The position numbers were made by a program, and so were the translations under genes. This document shows positions 1-8,530 of a DNA stretch of 21,205 nt, piece by piece. The notes under the pieces were generated by a model. That model did no database searches. It had not been told where the DNA came from and saw only the letters and a list, made by a program, of their open reading frames with translations. The stretch is taken from contig JAUGWO010000089.1 of NCBI GenBank assembly GCA_049724395.1, positions 1-21,205 on the forward strand. The letters are read 5' to 3'. The DNA comes from Spongospora subterranea f. sp. subterranea (taxonomy: Eukaryota; Endomyxa: Phytomyxea; Phytomyxea; Plasmodiophorida). Each line of letters begins with the position of its first letter. Position 1 is the first letter of the stretch.

Positions 1-89
1 TCCGAAAATTGTGCAGTCAAAGCAGTCTTGATTTCATAAACCAGTCCTGGGTGACCAATAATGGGTAGGTCATCCACATAAACGCCGAT

Positions 90-1480
90 AATCACGAACT
101 TCCCCGCTCAATTCTTCTTAAATACAGACATGTTGTCGATTTTACTCTTAAACATGCGCATTTGTCAACAAGAAACGAGTCGAGAAGCTTGAACCATTCA
201 TAGGGAGCTTGTTTGAGACCATAGAGCGAACGGAGAAGTTTGACAAACGGTGCCTTGGATTTGTATCCTTGGGGTGAGTTCATGTATATATCTTCAGAGA
301 TCGGGGCATTCAAAAAAGCTGTGACAACATCCATATGTTCGGCAATAATATCCTTGTCTTGAATAGAAAGTGCCAGCATTAGCCGTAATAAGTCAGTTCG
401 CATTACAGGTGCATACGTATTGGAATAGTCTAATCCCTGTTTCTGTCGAAAACCTTGAATAACGAGACGAGCTTTGAACCTTGATGATGTTCCATTGGAG
501 TGATGCTTCAGTATCCAGGAGGAATCGAGTGGAACGTCAGCAGTGCAAACTTCTTTAATTTTGAAGATCCACCGACATCCGATTGGTTTAGAGCCTCTTG
601 GGAGTTCGGCAACATCGCTCGATGTATTGTGATTCAAAAGGGAATTTAACTCGTCTTCTATGGCTAGAACCCAGAATGGTGAGTCCTTACTTTGCAACGC
701 ATCATTGTAGTTTACAGGTGTCACGAAACTTGTTGATAGTGCATTAACAATATGTGGGCGACGACGTCGGGTGTATTCATCGATAGCTGCTTGACCAACG
801 TTATTTGCTGGTTCCCACGAATCAAACGATTTTTCATATCCTTTCCATCGAATTCGATTCCTTTTCGAGTTTCTCGATCAGAAACGATACATTCGACTTC
901 AAAGACGGAAGGATCATCCAATTCGGAATTGAAATTGGCATCTGAAGGATGTGACACGAAGTTGCTGTCGGAATGATAGTCCTCATCAAGGCCGTATTCT
1001 GGTTCGTCAGGATCTGTCAAGGCATTATCAGGTAGTCGGTCGCCGAAGCTGCGTTCCGAATGATAGTCCTCATCAAGGCCGTATTCTGGTTCTTCAGGAT
1101 CTGCCAAGGCATTATCAGGTAGTCGGTCGCCGAAGCTGCTTTCATTAAAGGTCACATTACGATGAACTGAAACCTGACCAGATTCTGGATCGTAGAGATT
1201 ATAACCTTTTTGATGATCTGCATAACCGATAAAGATGTACCGTATTGCCCGGAGGTCTAGTTTAGTACGTTTCGAAGAGGGAACTACTGCATAAGCATCA
1301 CAGCCGAAGACTGGTAGATAGCTCAAGTCTGGGCGTGATTGAGTAAGAATTTCATGAGGAGTGACGTCAGGTAAATTCGGATGCGGGCACAGGTTGTGCA
1401 CATGAGTCGCTGTAAGGATGGCGGGACCCCAAAACTGCTTTGGAAGACGCATGAAGTAGCATCGCCCGAGCGGCATCCAT
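90..1480 (-). pseudogene. Copia integrase C-terminal part, linker and reverse transcriptase of the hybrid LTR element
   Basis: The integrase C-terminal part (about 1140-1480) has the copia signature F-G-C-D-A-Y followed by K-R-T-K-L-D and a F-I-G-Y-A-D-H-Q-K-G-Y core. An acidic linker follows that contains an 87-bp tandem duplication. The copia RT (about 90-680) shows F-K-A-R-L-V-I-Q-G-F, a Y-A-P-V core with T-A-F-L-N-A, then S-L-Y-G-L-K-Q-A-P. The catalytic Y-V-D-D box falls just left, near 70-85. It is part of the same fossil as the gag and protease to its right. Confidence 0.85.
971..1144 (-). repeat. 87-bp tandem duplication in the copia linker
   Basis: Two nearly identical 87-bp units (971-1057 and 1058-1144) lie head to tail. 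Each encodes 29 residues on the minus strand, including the shared strings F-G-D-R-L-P-D-N-A-L and E-P-E-Y-G-L-D-E-D-Y-H-S. The unit is a multiple of three, so it keeps the frame. The linker between copia integrase and RT is known to vary in length, so this is probably neutral expansion. Confidence 0.9.
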
Positions 1481-1499
1481 CAGTGTTAAATGACCGCGT

Positions 1500-2590
1500 T
1501 CAGAGACACCATTTTGCTCAGATGAGTATTCAACTGTCGATTGCCATTCAATACCAGCCTCTTCCAGAAATGATGAAAATCATGGTTCACGAACTCCTTC
1601 GCATTATCCCCGAACAAAATTTTGATCTTGTTATTTGTACGATTCTCCAATCGCAGTTTTAAGAGACCAAATTTGTAAAATGCTTCGTTTTTTCGATGCA
1701 GTAGATATGTAAATTTGGATTTGCTGCAATGTTCAGAGAAGGTGATAAAATATACCTCTCCAGATAAGGATGCCACTGGCAGTGGACCACATTCATCAAC
1801 GTCTAGTCGCTCTAACAGTTGCCATTTGTGAGGTTTGGACTTCGCTGGGAAGGGTTGTTGCTTGGCTTTTCCCATTGCGCAAGCTTCACAAAAATTGGTT
1901 CGTTTTGCGGCGGAACCAATACAAGCAATACCATTGACAATATCACGTCGCATGAGTTTGCTGACATCACGATAGTTGCGATGACACAATCGCTGATGCC
2001 AAATCTTGGCACTAAAGCTTCGGCTGAGGTCCTCAGGAATAAATGGTGGTTTTGGTTTTGAGGAGGGAAGATAATCAGGAATTGCAAGAGAATTTTCAGC
2101 ATCATCTCGAAACACAATAGATTTCTTAACCCAATCAATGACGGGATTGTGCATTCTGAGCCAAGGAATTCCGAGAATAATAGGAAACTGCGGTGAATCA
2201 ATGATGTTCAAAATGATGAGCTCTTTGTGCCCATTGATGGTCATAGTGACAGGGATTGTCTCATTAATGATAGGGGGAAGGGGTCGTCCATCAACGACTT
2301 GGACATTGAGGGGCTGTAACTTGCGAACGAGAGGAATGCCGAGTCTTAGCATCGTGGATCGATCGGCAAAGACAGAGGTAGCGCAACTGTCGATGAAAGC
2401 TGAAGTCGATATTGGATTGTTATTTGCAATGTAAATTGTCGTGTCGAAAACGATGAAGTCTTCGTCAGAGGCAGGAACACTTCGGGCCATTATGGAAATA
2501 TGAAGAGTTGAAAGGTTATCGGAGACGGGATTTTGTTGAAGTTTCAATGGTTTATTGTCCATCACAATGGGTTTGGGGACCGTCGATTTC
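1500..2590 (-). pseudogene. Protease, pre-integrase and integrase region of the hybrid LTR element
   Basis: This region passes from a retropepsin-like aspartic protease (D-S-x-A-T active-site region near 2390, then the I-L-G-I-P-W-L strand near 2150) straight into a copia GAG-pre-integrase domain. That domain has an H-x-x-x-H ... C-x-x-C layout around 1870-2000, and the start of the integrase core follows. The protease and pre-integrase lie in one uninterrupted reading frame, so the gypsy-like and copia-like halves were already joined in a coding ancestor. Normal copia elements place a copia-type protease (W-x-L-D-S-G-A) here. The domain assignment is by motif recognition, not by a profile search. 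Confidence 0.75.
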
Positions 2591-2599
2591 ACCCGCGCC

Positions 2600-3400
2600 C
2601 TGCGCCATTTTCCTGTTCGGACCTCGGCCGTGAGTTTCTAAACGAATAATGGTTGCTTGAGGATCGGGTTGCAATTCGATTGTCAATCTCATTGGTCTGT
2701 TGGATAATTTCTTTTGAGCTTGTTGCCGTCGGAAATGTTAATAAAATGTCCTTAATTTGGTCGTTGAGACCTTTTTGATAGGTGAAGAGAGCAGCGGTGA
2801 CATCCCATTTTGCATCTGCTAGTAATAGTTGGAACTGGGAAGCGTAGGCAGCGACCGAACGATTGCCTTGGCGAATAGAAGAGAGACGCGAAGCAGCTTT
2901 CTGGGACCGTAATGGATCATCAAACCGTAGTTTGAGACTCTCCAGGAATGATTCAAAATTTTGCAAACAGGGGTCTTCTGATTCAAAAAGAGGCGACCAC
3001 CAGTCCAGTGCAGACCCAATAAGCAAATTGCTTAACAGGCCCACACGGTTCGGTGAAGTATGTCACCGGTTTTTGCCGAATAATCAGTTTTACCTGATTG
3101 ATGAAGTTTCTGAGGGTATGTGAAGATCCGTCAAAAGGTTCCGGCAGTTTAACCTTCGGTTCCTGAATGATGGAGGTGGGGAGATCGGGTGGAGAATCGT
3201 CAAAAAGTTTGCTGTCGGGAAGTTTGGCCGGATTTTCTGACACGAACTGATTAAAGGTTCTTGTCAGGTCGTTTAAAAAAGAGGCTTCATGGATATGTGC
3301 AATTTCTATTGAAAGGGTTTGAACTCGTTGTGCAACATCAGAGATCGACTGCGATCTAGATGACGGAGCGTAAAAAAAATCAGGGACGTGTGAGGCGACT
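2600..3400 (-). pseudogene. gag region of the hybrid LTR element
   Basis: This is the capsid-like region of the left element. The similarity is to the Retrotrans_gag family typical of Ty3/gypsy: a K-L-P-E-P-F-D-G entry motif, A-L-D-W-W, then a helical segment rich in leucine with an S-I-R-Q-G-N-R-S-V turn. Copia elements normally carry a different gag (UBN2 type), and the two other copia fossils here do. No CCHC knuckle was recognised downstream of it. It is part of a broken element and not expected to be functional. Confidence 0.7.
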
Positions 3401-3435
3401 ATTGTGGCACACAACGTAATGATTAAGCAGGCTTA

Positions 3436-3457
3436 GAAGCGTGCTGGGCCCATAACC
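3436..3457 (-). other. Primer binding site, half-tRNA initiator Met type
   Basis: The plus strand here matches the anticodon arm of a eukaryotic initiator tRNA-Met (GCGTGCTGGGCCCATAACC and three further bases). On the minus strand it is therefore complementary to an internal tRNA fragment ending in the anticodon loop. This is the priming mode known for Drosophila copia and for some fungal gypsy elements. It lies directly inside the LTR edge at 3458. The match is about 22 bases long, so chance is unlikely. Confidence 0.85.
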
Positions 3458-3632
3458 AGTAAAAGCTGAGAACGAAGTGAGTAGGTTTATTAAAGACACA
3501 CGAGCGAAGTTCAGTCCGTTGTTAGGAACTGCGCCCGAGATACACAGTTACCAACTGACCCAAAAGGTACTATGATGGCACAAGGCCATCATTCTCGGGT
3601 CCTTATATACCGAAGACTTTTGGATCATGACA
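3458..3632 (-). repeat. LTR of the hybrid element (single copy seen)
   Basis: The inner edge at 3458 is set by the primer binding site. The outer edge at 3632 is my choice: on the minus strand it starts TGTCATGATCC, a usual LTR start. In minus-strand order the segment has a TATATAAGG box near 3600-3608 and an AATAAA-type signal near 3487-3496, which is the normal order for an LTR promoter and polyadenylation site. The inner end reads ACT instead of ACA. The outer boundary is the less certain one. Confidence 0.6.
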
Positions 3633-3669
3633 TCCGTGCGGAGGCCGTAAAGTATGTATAGGTTGATAT

Positions 3670-3924
3670 ATGAACCATGCTTTAACTGGTGTGATATTCA
3701 AAGGCTTCAGAGATTACATTCCATGTCCTTTGCTCATGTTGATGTTTGGACACTTGCTTGAGCATAAACCTGTAGCACATACACCACGGGAACTTGTTCG
3801 ATACTTGCTACATGGATCACCAGAATGCAATTGCATTTCTAAATCACTGAACCGCATCTCATCATATTTTCAACCCGTCGTCAAGGACAGATCTCATATA
3901 CGTGCCAAGGCGATGCTTCGTTGA
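3670..3924 (+). other. Unassigned coding-like segment
   Basis: An 84-residue open frame with ordinary protein composition. It contains P-R-E-L-V-R-Y-L, then E-C-N-C and a C-terminal S-Y-F-Q-P-V-V-K-D-R. The P-R-E-L-x-x-Y-L ... C-x-C pattern recalls the C-terminal tail of some leucine-rich-repeat proteins, but the likeness is weak and no repeat is present. An AG at about 3706-3707 could be a splice acceptor. It may be a stranded exon of a host gene or a chance frame. It sits between two transposon fossils and no partner exon was found nearby. Confidence 0.2.
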
Positions 3925-4140
3925 AAGGGTCGGCTTCCACCGTCGCTGTTGCTGTGCGCAGTGGTTCAGCCACATTATGGTCGATCAATAAGAACCGCGA
4001 GCTATCCTGGAGCGGCCTAGGGTGTCTGTGAAAGGGATATGGCTTCGGCATATGCCGAGTTGACTTCATAATTTATGAGTAAACTACAGTAATGCTCGAA
4101 TGGATCGACCGGTTTTGGAAATCATTGCTGCAACAAAGGC
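3925..4140. other. No recognisable feature
   Basis: Between the unassigned frame and the pogo fragments there is no domain, repeat or RNA gene that I can support. Short open frames exist on both strands but look like chance. Confidence 0.5.
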
Positions 4141-4141
4141 C

Positions 4142-4312
4142 CCAACCGATATGCATCGTTATGGAACTTTTTAAGGATTCAATAAGTTCGCATAGTCTCA
4201 ACTTTTGCAACAAGGGAATGGCAATCAGGCCAATGTGCCGCCATGTGTTCGTTATCGTTTCTGTTGTAATTGAATTCCAAGCTTGGGATATCCAGCTCTG
4301 CTTGGAACTCAA
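4142..4312 (-). pseudogene. pogo/Tigger-type transposase C-terminal fragment, copy 1
   Basis: The minus strand encodes about 40 residues with the pattern A-W-N-S-I-T-T-E-T-I-T-N-T-W-R-H-I-G-L. This is the conserved end of the DDE_1 domain in pogo/Tigger transposases, which use A-W-x-x-V-T-x-E-T-I-x-N-C-W-R-K. The DDE catalytic core and terminal repeats are absent. It faces a second, inverted copy immediately to the right. It is plainly a dead remnant; the family call rests on this one motif. Confidence 0.6.
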
Positions 4313-4490
4313 TTACAACAGAAACAATAACGAACACATGACGGCACACTGGCCTGAAGTCTGATAATGTTGAATAAATTTATGAGCTATATGAATGACA
4401 AATTGACATTCCCTTGTTGCGAAAATGGAGCCTTTTCATGCGAACTTCCTGAATCCTTATAAAGTTCCATAACTGACGCATATCGGTTGA
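4299..4490 (+). pseudogene. pogo/Tigger-type transposase C-terminal fragment, copy 2 (inverted)
   Basis: This is the mirror copy of the fragment at 4142-4282. It again encodes A-W-N-S-I-T-T-E-T-I-T-N-T, but the tryptophan codon of the T-W-R-H motif is TGA at about 4342. Relative to copy 1 it contains an extra stretch of about 45 bp near 4365-4410, after which homology resumes as far as about 4490. The more divergent sequence suggests that the two copies did not arise by a very recent event. Confidence 0.55.
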
Positions 4491-5110
4491 TATACAAGTG
4501 CTTGATCTTAACGTAGCTACGAGGAATAAACCCCAACAGGACTGTTCTCCGTCAACAAAAATATGGCATGCAACCGCGTCTTCTACGCCTACTCTGCCTG
4601 ATGTTTTTCGTCAAATGAATTCTTCGAAAATCGCGAAGGTTGAGCTGGAACACGATCTGGCCGTCTATGTACGTTTCCATTTTCGTCGCCGTTCTGTAAC
4701 TTTTCGTTTTCGGTTTCTGGTTTCCTTTGGTTTTGATCCTGATCTTTTGTGAATTCCTTCATGTCGTCGGATTCTTGAGCGTTTCTTCCGTTTTTACCGT
4801 ATCCATGAATGTTTTCGTCGAACTTGACGTTTGCTGATGAACAAGTTTCGCGTCTGTAAATCCACAAGTCGGTATGCCTTGCACCCTGTCTCGTATCCCA
4901 CTAAGATTGCTTCTCTGCTTCGCGGCGTCATCGTCCTTGCTAATTCCGCTATTATCATAGCAGACGATCGACTCCCAGACTCTCGCGTGGCCGCAGTTCG
5001 CTCAGGACTTCTGCTAGATTTTTCTCGTGATGGAGCGCCGCCGTTATGCATCTGTTGCTTATATATGCAGCCGTCTTTGATGCTTCCTCTTAACATCATG
5101 GTTCGTGCAA

Positions 5111-5165
5111 TGCAAAAGCATACTGTGAGGCCAGCACCGAAATCAGGAAACGCGCCCGTAAAGGA
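5111..5165 (+). repeat. 55-bp segment present three times (5111-5165, 5407-5461, 5812-5866 inverted)
   Basis: A 55-bp stretch starting TGCAAAAG and ending GTAAAGGA occurs at 5111-5165 and 5407-5461 in the same orientation, and at 5812-5866 inverted. There is about one mismatch between the first two. The last two are inside the palindrome arms. The first abuts the outer edge of the left arm exactly, so it marks a rearrangement junction. Confidence 0.85.
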
Positions 5166-6108
5166 TCTAGGTACCAATGCATCATAACAGCCGCAGGACT
5201 AGAAATATTAACGGGGACGCGGAACGGGCGCCATTTTCTATTCGAAATTGTCCCAGAACAACATTCATTGACTGCAGATAGCAAGGTCAATTGGCACAAT
5301 CGATTAAAGCATTTGAACTTCAGGGACCTTAACGAATGCGAACGAGAATTCAATACATGGGATTGGGCAAGACGAGTGACCTACGAACCATGTCGAGCAA
5401 GTCAATTGCAAAAGAATACTGTGAGGCCAGCACCGAAATCAGGAAACGCGCCCGTAAAGGAGATATATTAAATCGAGTTTATTTAGACATTTGCGGACCA
5501 TTCCCCGTATTAGCAACTGGGAACCGATACTTTATTTCATTCATTGACGAACGATCAAGATGGGCAACGATAATGCCAATGAAGAGGAGGGACGAGGCGT
5601 TGTTCAGGTTTAAAGAATTCAATGCAATCGCCTCAAACTCGATCATTGCTTCGAATTCTTTGAACCTGAACAACGCCTCGTCCCTCCTCTTCATTGGCAT
5701 TATCGTTGCCCATCTTGATCGTTCGTCAATGAATGAGATAAAGTATCGGTTCCCAGTTGCTAATACGGGGAATGGTCCGCAAATGTCTAAATAAACTCGA
5801 TTTAATATATCTCCTTTACGGGCGCGTTTCCTGATTTCGGTGCTGGCCTCACAGTATTCTTTTGCAATTGACTTGCTCGACATGGTTCGTAGGTCACTCG
5901 TCTTGCCCAATCCCATGTTTTGAATTCTCGTTCGCATTCGTTAAGGTCCCTGAAGTTCAAATGCTTTAATCGATTGTGCCAATTGACCTTGCTATCTGCA
6001 GTCAATGCGTGTTGTTCCGGGACAATTCGAATAGATAATGTCACCCGTTCCGCGTTCCCGTTAATGATTTCTAGTCCTGCGGCTGTTATGATGCATTGTT
6101 ACCTAGAT
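5165..6108. repeat. Near-perfect palindrome, about 460-bp arms, 23-bp spacer
   Basis: The arm 5165-5624 is the reverse complement of 5648-6108, with few mismatches over most of its length; the outer 120 bp carry more. Both arms encode the same copia pre-integrase and integrase piece, on opposite strands. The right arm is in the orientation of the surrounding element, so the left arm is the inverted addition. The high identity suggests a recent event, such as fold-back repair or template switching, or an assembly artefact at a palindrome. Confidence 0.9.
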
Positions 6109-7093
6109 AATGTCACGTCGTCAGCGATCGATTCACATGCTCGTCCGACGCATGTCTCAATCCGGGAACATGTCTCAACGTTTTCGATGTTGAGCTTTTT
6201 TGTCGCTAGATCCGCGTAGGGTTACGGATCCAGCCGTCGTGGTCGTGATTGTTCGTCCATCGGCGAGAACAACACTTGTCGGGTCAATTCGCGCCAATGT
6301 TATTAATTGCCGGTCGATTTTCCTGTCATGTGGGATGTCGCACCAGATGTCGCAGATCATGAATCCTTGTTCGTTAGCCTGTGCCATGTCCGCTCAGAAG
6401 CCGTACTCCTCTGTCATGTTGGCCTCTTGTTTTCATTGTTCTGCCATTTGGGATTTCGATAATTATATCTGGAATTGTTCATTTCGTTCTTTCTGTTCGC
6501 CTTTTGCGGTCTACCACTTTCGCGTGAGAGGTGATCCGAATACGTTTTAATCGAAAGCATTTACTTGTTTCTTTTGGTCGTGACCCCGTTGAGATATCCG
6601 TCCTTTCGTCGGTCTGGTCTTGCTCCCAACAATTCCTGTTCGCGAAGTAATAATGATGCACTAATTTTCGTCGTATCGTTTGCCTTTCACTTTGATCAAT
6701 ATAGCAGATGCCAGTTCAGAATCGTCGACATCTCGTCCGGCTAGGAAGTCGTAGTCGTAAGGCCAGCTATTTGCATTATCCGTTAGGTGCTTCTTCATGC
6801 CGTTCTTCGTTGTTAAACATTTTGTTGGTGAAGTTCTGCTTCATGTACTGGACATGTGAGAATGTCCTGGCTCTATGGGGATGCTCTAGATCATTCCAAG
6901 CGTCGGCTGGAGTCCTGCATTCGATTACAGTCATGACTTAATTTGCTTCGATGTTGTTAATCGATTTCGGTGACAGCAAGCGTCGTTTTCGTGCTCGTTG
7001 TGTGATGTGCCTCAATTGTACAGATGTACCACAGCCGTGTGGATTACAGGTGAACCTTTACAGTATCTGGACCGCCCACATTATATAAGCTTT

Positions 7094-7332
7094 CGTCGTT
7101 GAGCTTGACTCCTCTGTATGATCTTCATAATAGGATTGTTCACTTGGTTTGTGCGCCGGCAACTTTAGGTTCTGGGCCCATAACCTGTAGAGGATTCTGG
7201 CTCGCGAACATCAGTTCTAACTGTAGCGTTCGCCCTGGTTTAATTATGCTGAATCCGTTTGCCTCGTTGATACAGTCATACTGGAGTGAATAATCTATAT
7301 AGAATCATACAGAGGAGTTAAGCTCAACGACG
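7094..7332. repeat. 29-bp inverted repeat flanking the LTR/primer-site junction
   Basis: The segment 7094-7122 (CGTCGTTGAGCTTGACTCCT and nine more bases) is the reverse complement of 7304-7332 with one mismatch. The 181-bp spacer contains the primer site and the LTR edge. One arm is in the element leader and the other within or beyond the LTR, so this is not a normal LTR feature. It probably records another inversion-type rearrangement like the palindrome to its left. Confidence 0.8.
7172..7185 (-). other. Primer binding site, half-tRNA initiator Met type
   Basis: The plus strand reads CTGGGCCCATAACC, the anticodon stem and loop of initiator tRNA-Met. On the minus strand this gives GGTTATGGGCCCAG, the arrangement used by Drosophila copia. 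The adjoining LTR end on the minus strand is CTCTACA, so the ACA terminus meets the primer site with no gap, as in copia. Confidence 0.85.
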
Positions 7333-7335
7333 CAA
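7186..7335 (-). repeat. LTR of the copia fossil (inner edge sure, outer edge unknown)
   Basis: The LTR starts on the plus strand as TGTAGAGGATTCTGG directly after the primer site. A TATATAGATT box lies near 7292-7301 on the minus strand. The outer edge cannot be fixed because no second copy is in the window. A possible end is CATACA near 7306-7311, which would make it very short. The end coordinate given here is only the limit of the stretch that looks rearranged. Confidence 0.45.
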
Positions 7336-7984
7336 AGTATATGATGTGGTCTTTCCAGATCAGGGCCCTCTATACTTCTGTTTTCATTGTTCATCGTCTT
7401 GATTATTATTATCTAGTGGATCGCTCGATTGTTCTGTATCAATTGTCGATTGTCGCCATTATCATCATCAAGTTGATCGCCCGATTCTTCTGTTTCTCTG
7501 ATATTCACCCGTCGTGCCTTCTCGGACATGTCGATAAGTGACGCCATCATCAGCAACCTTATCATGGTCATACAGCGGTTTGTCTTCGTCAAAGACTTGG
7601 CCAATTTCTTGACAAAATGCGAATAAAGGCTGGTTCCATTTGAGAGGCATTTGTCACTTCAAAATCGGATTCAGTTAAGGTCCTCAAAATAGTTCCGGAA
7701 TTCGCAGAAATATGATCGAAATCGTCATTGACAGCATCACTACGCCAATCCTCAACCATCGCAATTGTTCACAGTGATACAAAGCATTCAAATTTGATAG
7801 AATTTAAATTTCCACTGCTCCTTTTTCAACGATTCAAATCTTGCTATCCACTTGATGATTCTTCTGTGTTGATTGTCGATGGTCACCAACACTATCATCA
7901 AGTAAGTAATTGGCTCTTTTGTTCTCTTTGTCGATGGTCTCAAATTTCAAAATGTAAAATCGATAATTTTTATTGAGTTGAATC
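7336..7984. other. Stretch without a recognised gene
   Basis: No domain was recognised on either strand. Two degenerate copies of one sequence occur at about 7431-7474 and 7861-7905, sharing ATTGTCGAT and ATCATCAAG. On the minus strand both read as a short acidic string, L-D-D-x-x-G-D-x-R-Q. This could be LTR or linker debris of the adjoining copia fossils. Confidence 0.4.
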
Positions 7985-8530
7985 ACCATTCTGGAAAATA
8001 TTGGGCGATTGTTCGATAGTACTCGATCCGATAACCCATGGGAGGGACATTAACACCATTCTGACTGGTGATGGTAGTAATGACACATGACTTAACCCTC
8101 ATCAATAAAATTAGTGTTGTAAACGACTGTTCTATATTTCCGAATGGTGCCGGAAGAATGGAGCGTAACTTACCAGCAGATTTCTCTAATCTGCTGACAA
8201 ACATGGCAATTGATTCATTCGCTCCTTGCCTGCAGTCCAATAATTCTTCCGTTGCATGCATTATTGATGCGATATTCTGTGGATTGAAAAGACCCACAGG
8301 GCTTTCCAACACAAAGCAGCAGTAGCTTGATCTTGTACTCCCGATAAAAGGCGGCTTCGTCCGTTAAAAGGTGCATACAGATTACCGTCCTCGCACTAAT
8401 GTCTTTCTTAATATCTGATTGTGTCACCAGGATGGGCAACTGCTCAATTGGGCTTGCATCTTCCTTAACGCCTATTATGGTCATTAACTCATACTGATGG
8501 AAGATTAGCACTGCCCGTTTAGCAAATGGG
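7985..8530 (-). mobile_element. gag fragment of a third copia-like element
   Basis: The minus strand encodes pieces of a copia UBN2-type gag. Around 8200-8310 it reads F-N-P-Q-N-I-A-S-I-M-H-A-T-E-E-L-L-D, followed by E-S-I-A-M-F-V-S-R-L-E, which is the pattern around the conserved leucine-rich core of copia gag. Upstream sequence (8330-8510) continues the same domain. It differs clearly from the gag at 6500-6940, so it is another family. No LTR, primer site or pol belongs to it here. It is broken in several places. Confidence 0.6.

Larger units (their letters stand above)
1..3632 (-). mobile_element. Broken LTR retrotransposon, gypsy-like gag/protease with copia-like pol (left end outside window)
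   Basis: Reading right to left, the order is LTR, tRNA-primed binding site, gag, aspartic protease, GAG-pre-integrase zinc region, integrase, reverse transcriptase. The gag (about 2600-3400) has the Ty3/gypsy Retrotrans_gag look, with an A-L-D-W-W core and an R-F-D-D-P segment. The protease (about 2150-2450) ends in I-L-G-I-P-W-L followed by H-N-P-V-I-D-W, which is the gypsy style. The integrase and RT are copia-type: a W-H-Q-R-L-C-H pre-integrase motif, S-L-Y-G-L-K-Q-A-P in the RT, and a Y-V-D-D box near 70-85. RNase H and the second LTR would lie left of position 1. The element is a fossil with several breaks, and no second LTR is available to date it. Confidence 0.85.
4142..4490. repeat. 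Imperfect inverted repeat, about 140-bp arms
   Basis: The arms 4142-4282 and 4299-4490 are reverse complements. The inner 50 bp or so match closely (for example CAATTACAACAGAAAC on the right against GTTTCTGTTGTAATTG on the left). The outer parts are looser, with one insertion in the right arm. The spacer is about 16 bp. The arms are the two pogo transposase fragments, so this is a fold-back of a transposon remnant. No flanking target-site duplication is evident. Confidence 0.75.
4590..7335 (-). mobile_element. Broken Ty1/copia element with internal palindrome
   Basis: Read right to left, this holds an LTR edge at 7186 and a half-tRNA-Met primer site. Next comes a copia UBN2-type gag (about 6500-6940; A-D-A-W-N-D-L-E near 6895), then a copia protease-to-linker region (about 6120-6390; L-A-D-G-R-T-I). 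A GAG-pre-integrase (about 5830-6050; W-H-N-R-L-K-H-L-N) and an integrase core (about 5480-5800; Y-L-D-I-C-G-P-F) follow. The integrase C-terminal part (about 4650-5100) has S-R-E-A-I-L-V-G-Y-E-T-G-C-K-A-Y. RT and RNase H are not seen. An inverted second copy of the integrase part forms a large palindrome. It is heavily broken, with many breaks. Confidence 0.8.

Noticed and set aside
5268-5937. Opposed 152-residue frames that look like a gene pair
   Set aside because: Both are the same copia pre-integrase/integrase piece on the two arms of the palindrome.
7413-7650. Minus-strand acidic frames as a separate gene
   Set aside because: They are short, overlap each other, match no family and look like degenerate linker or LTR debris.
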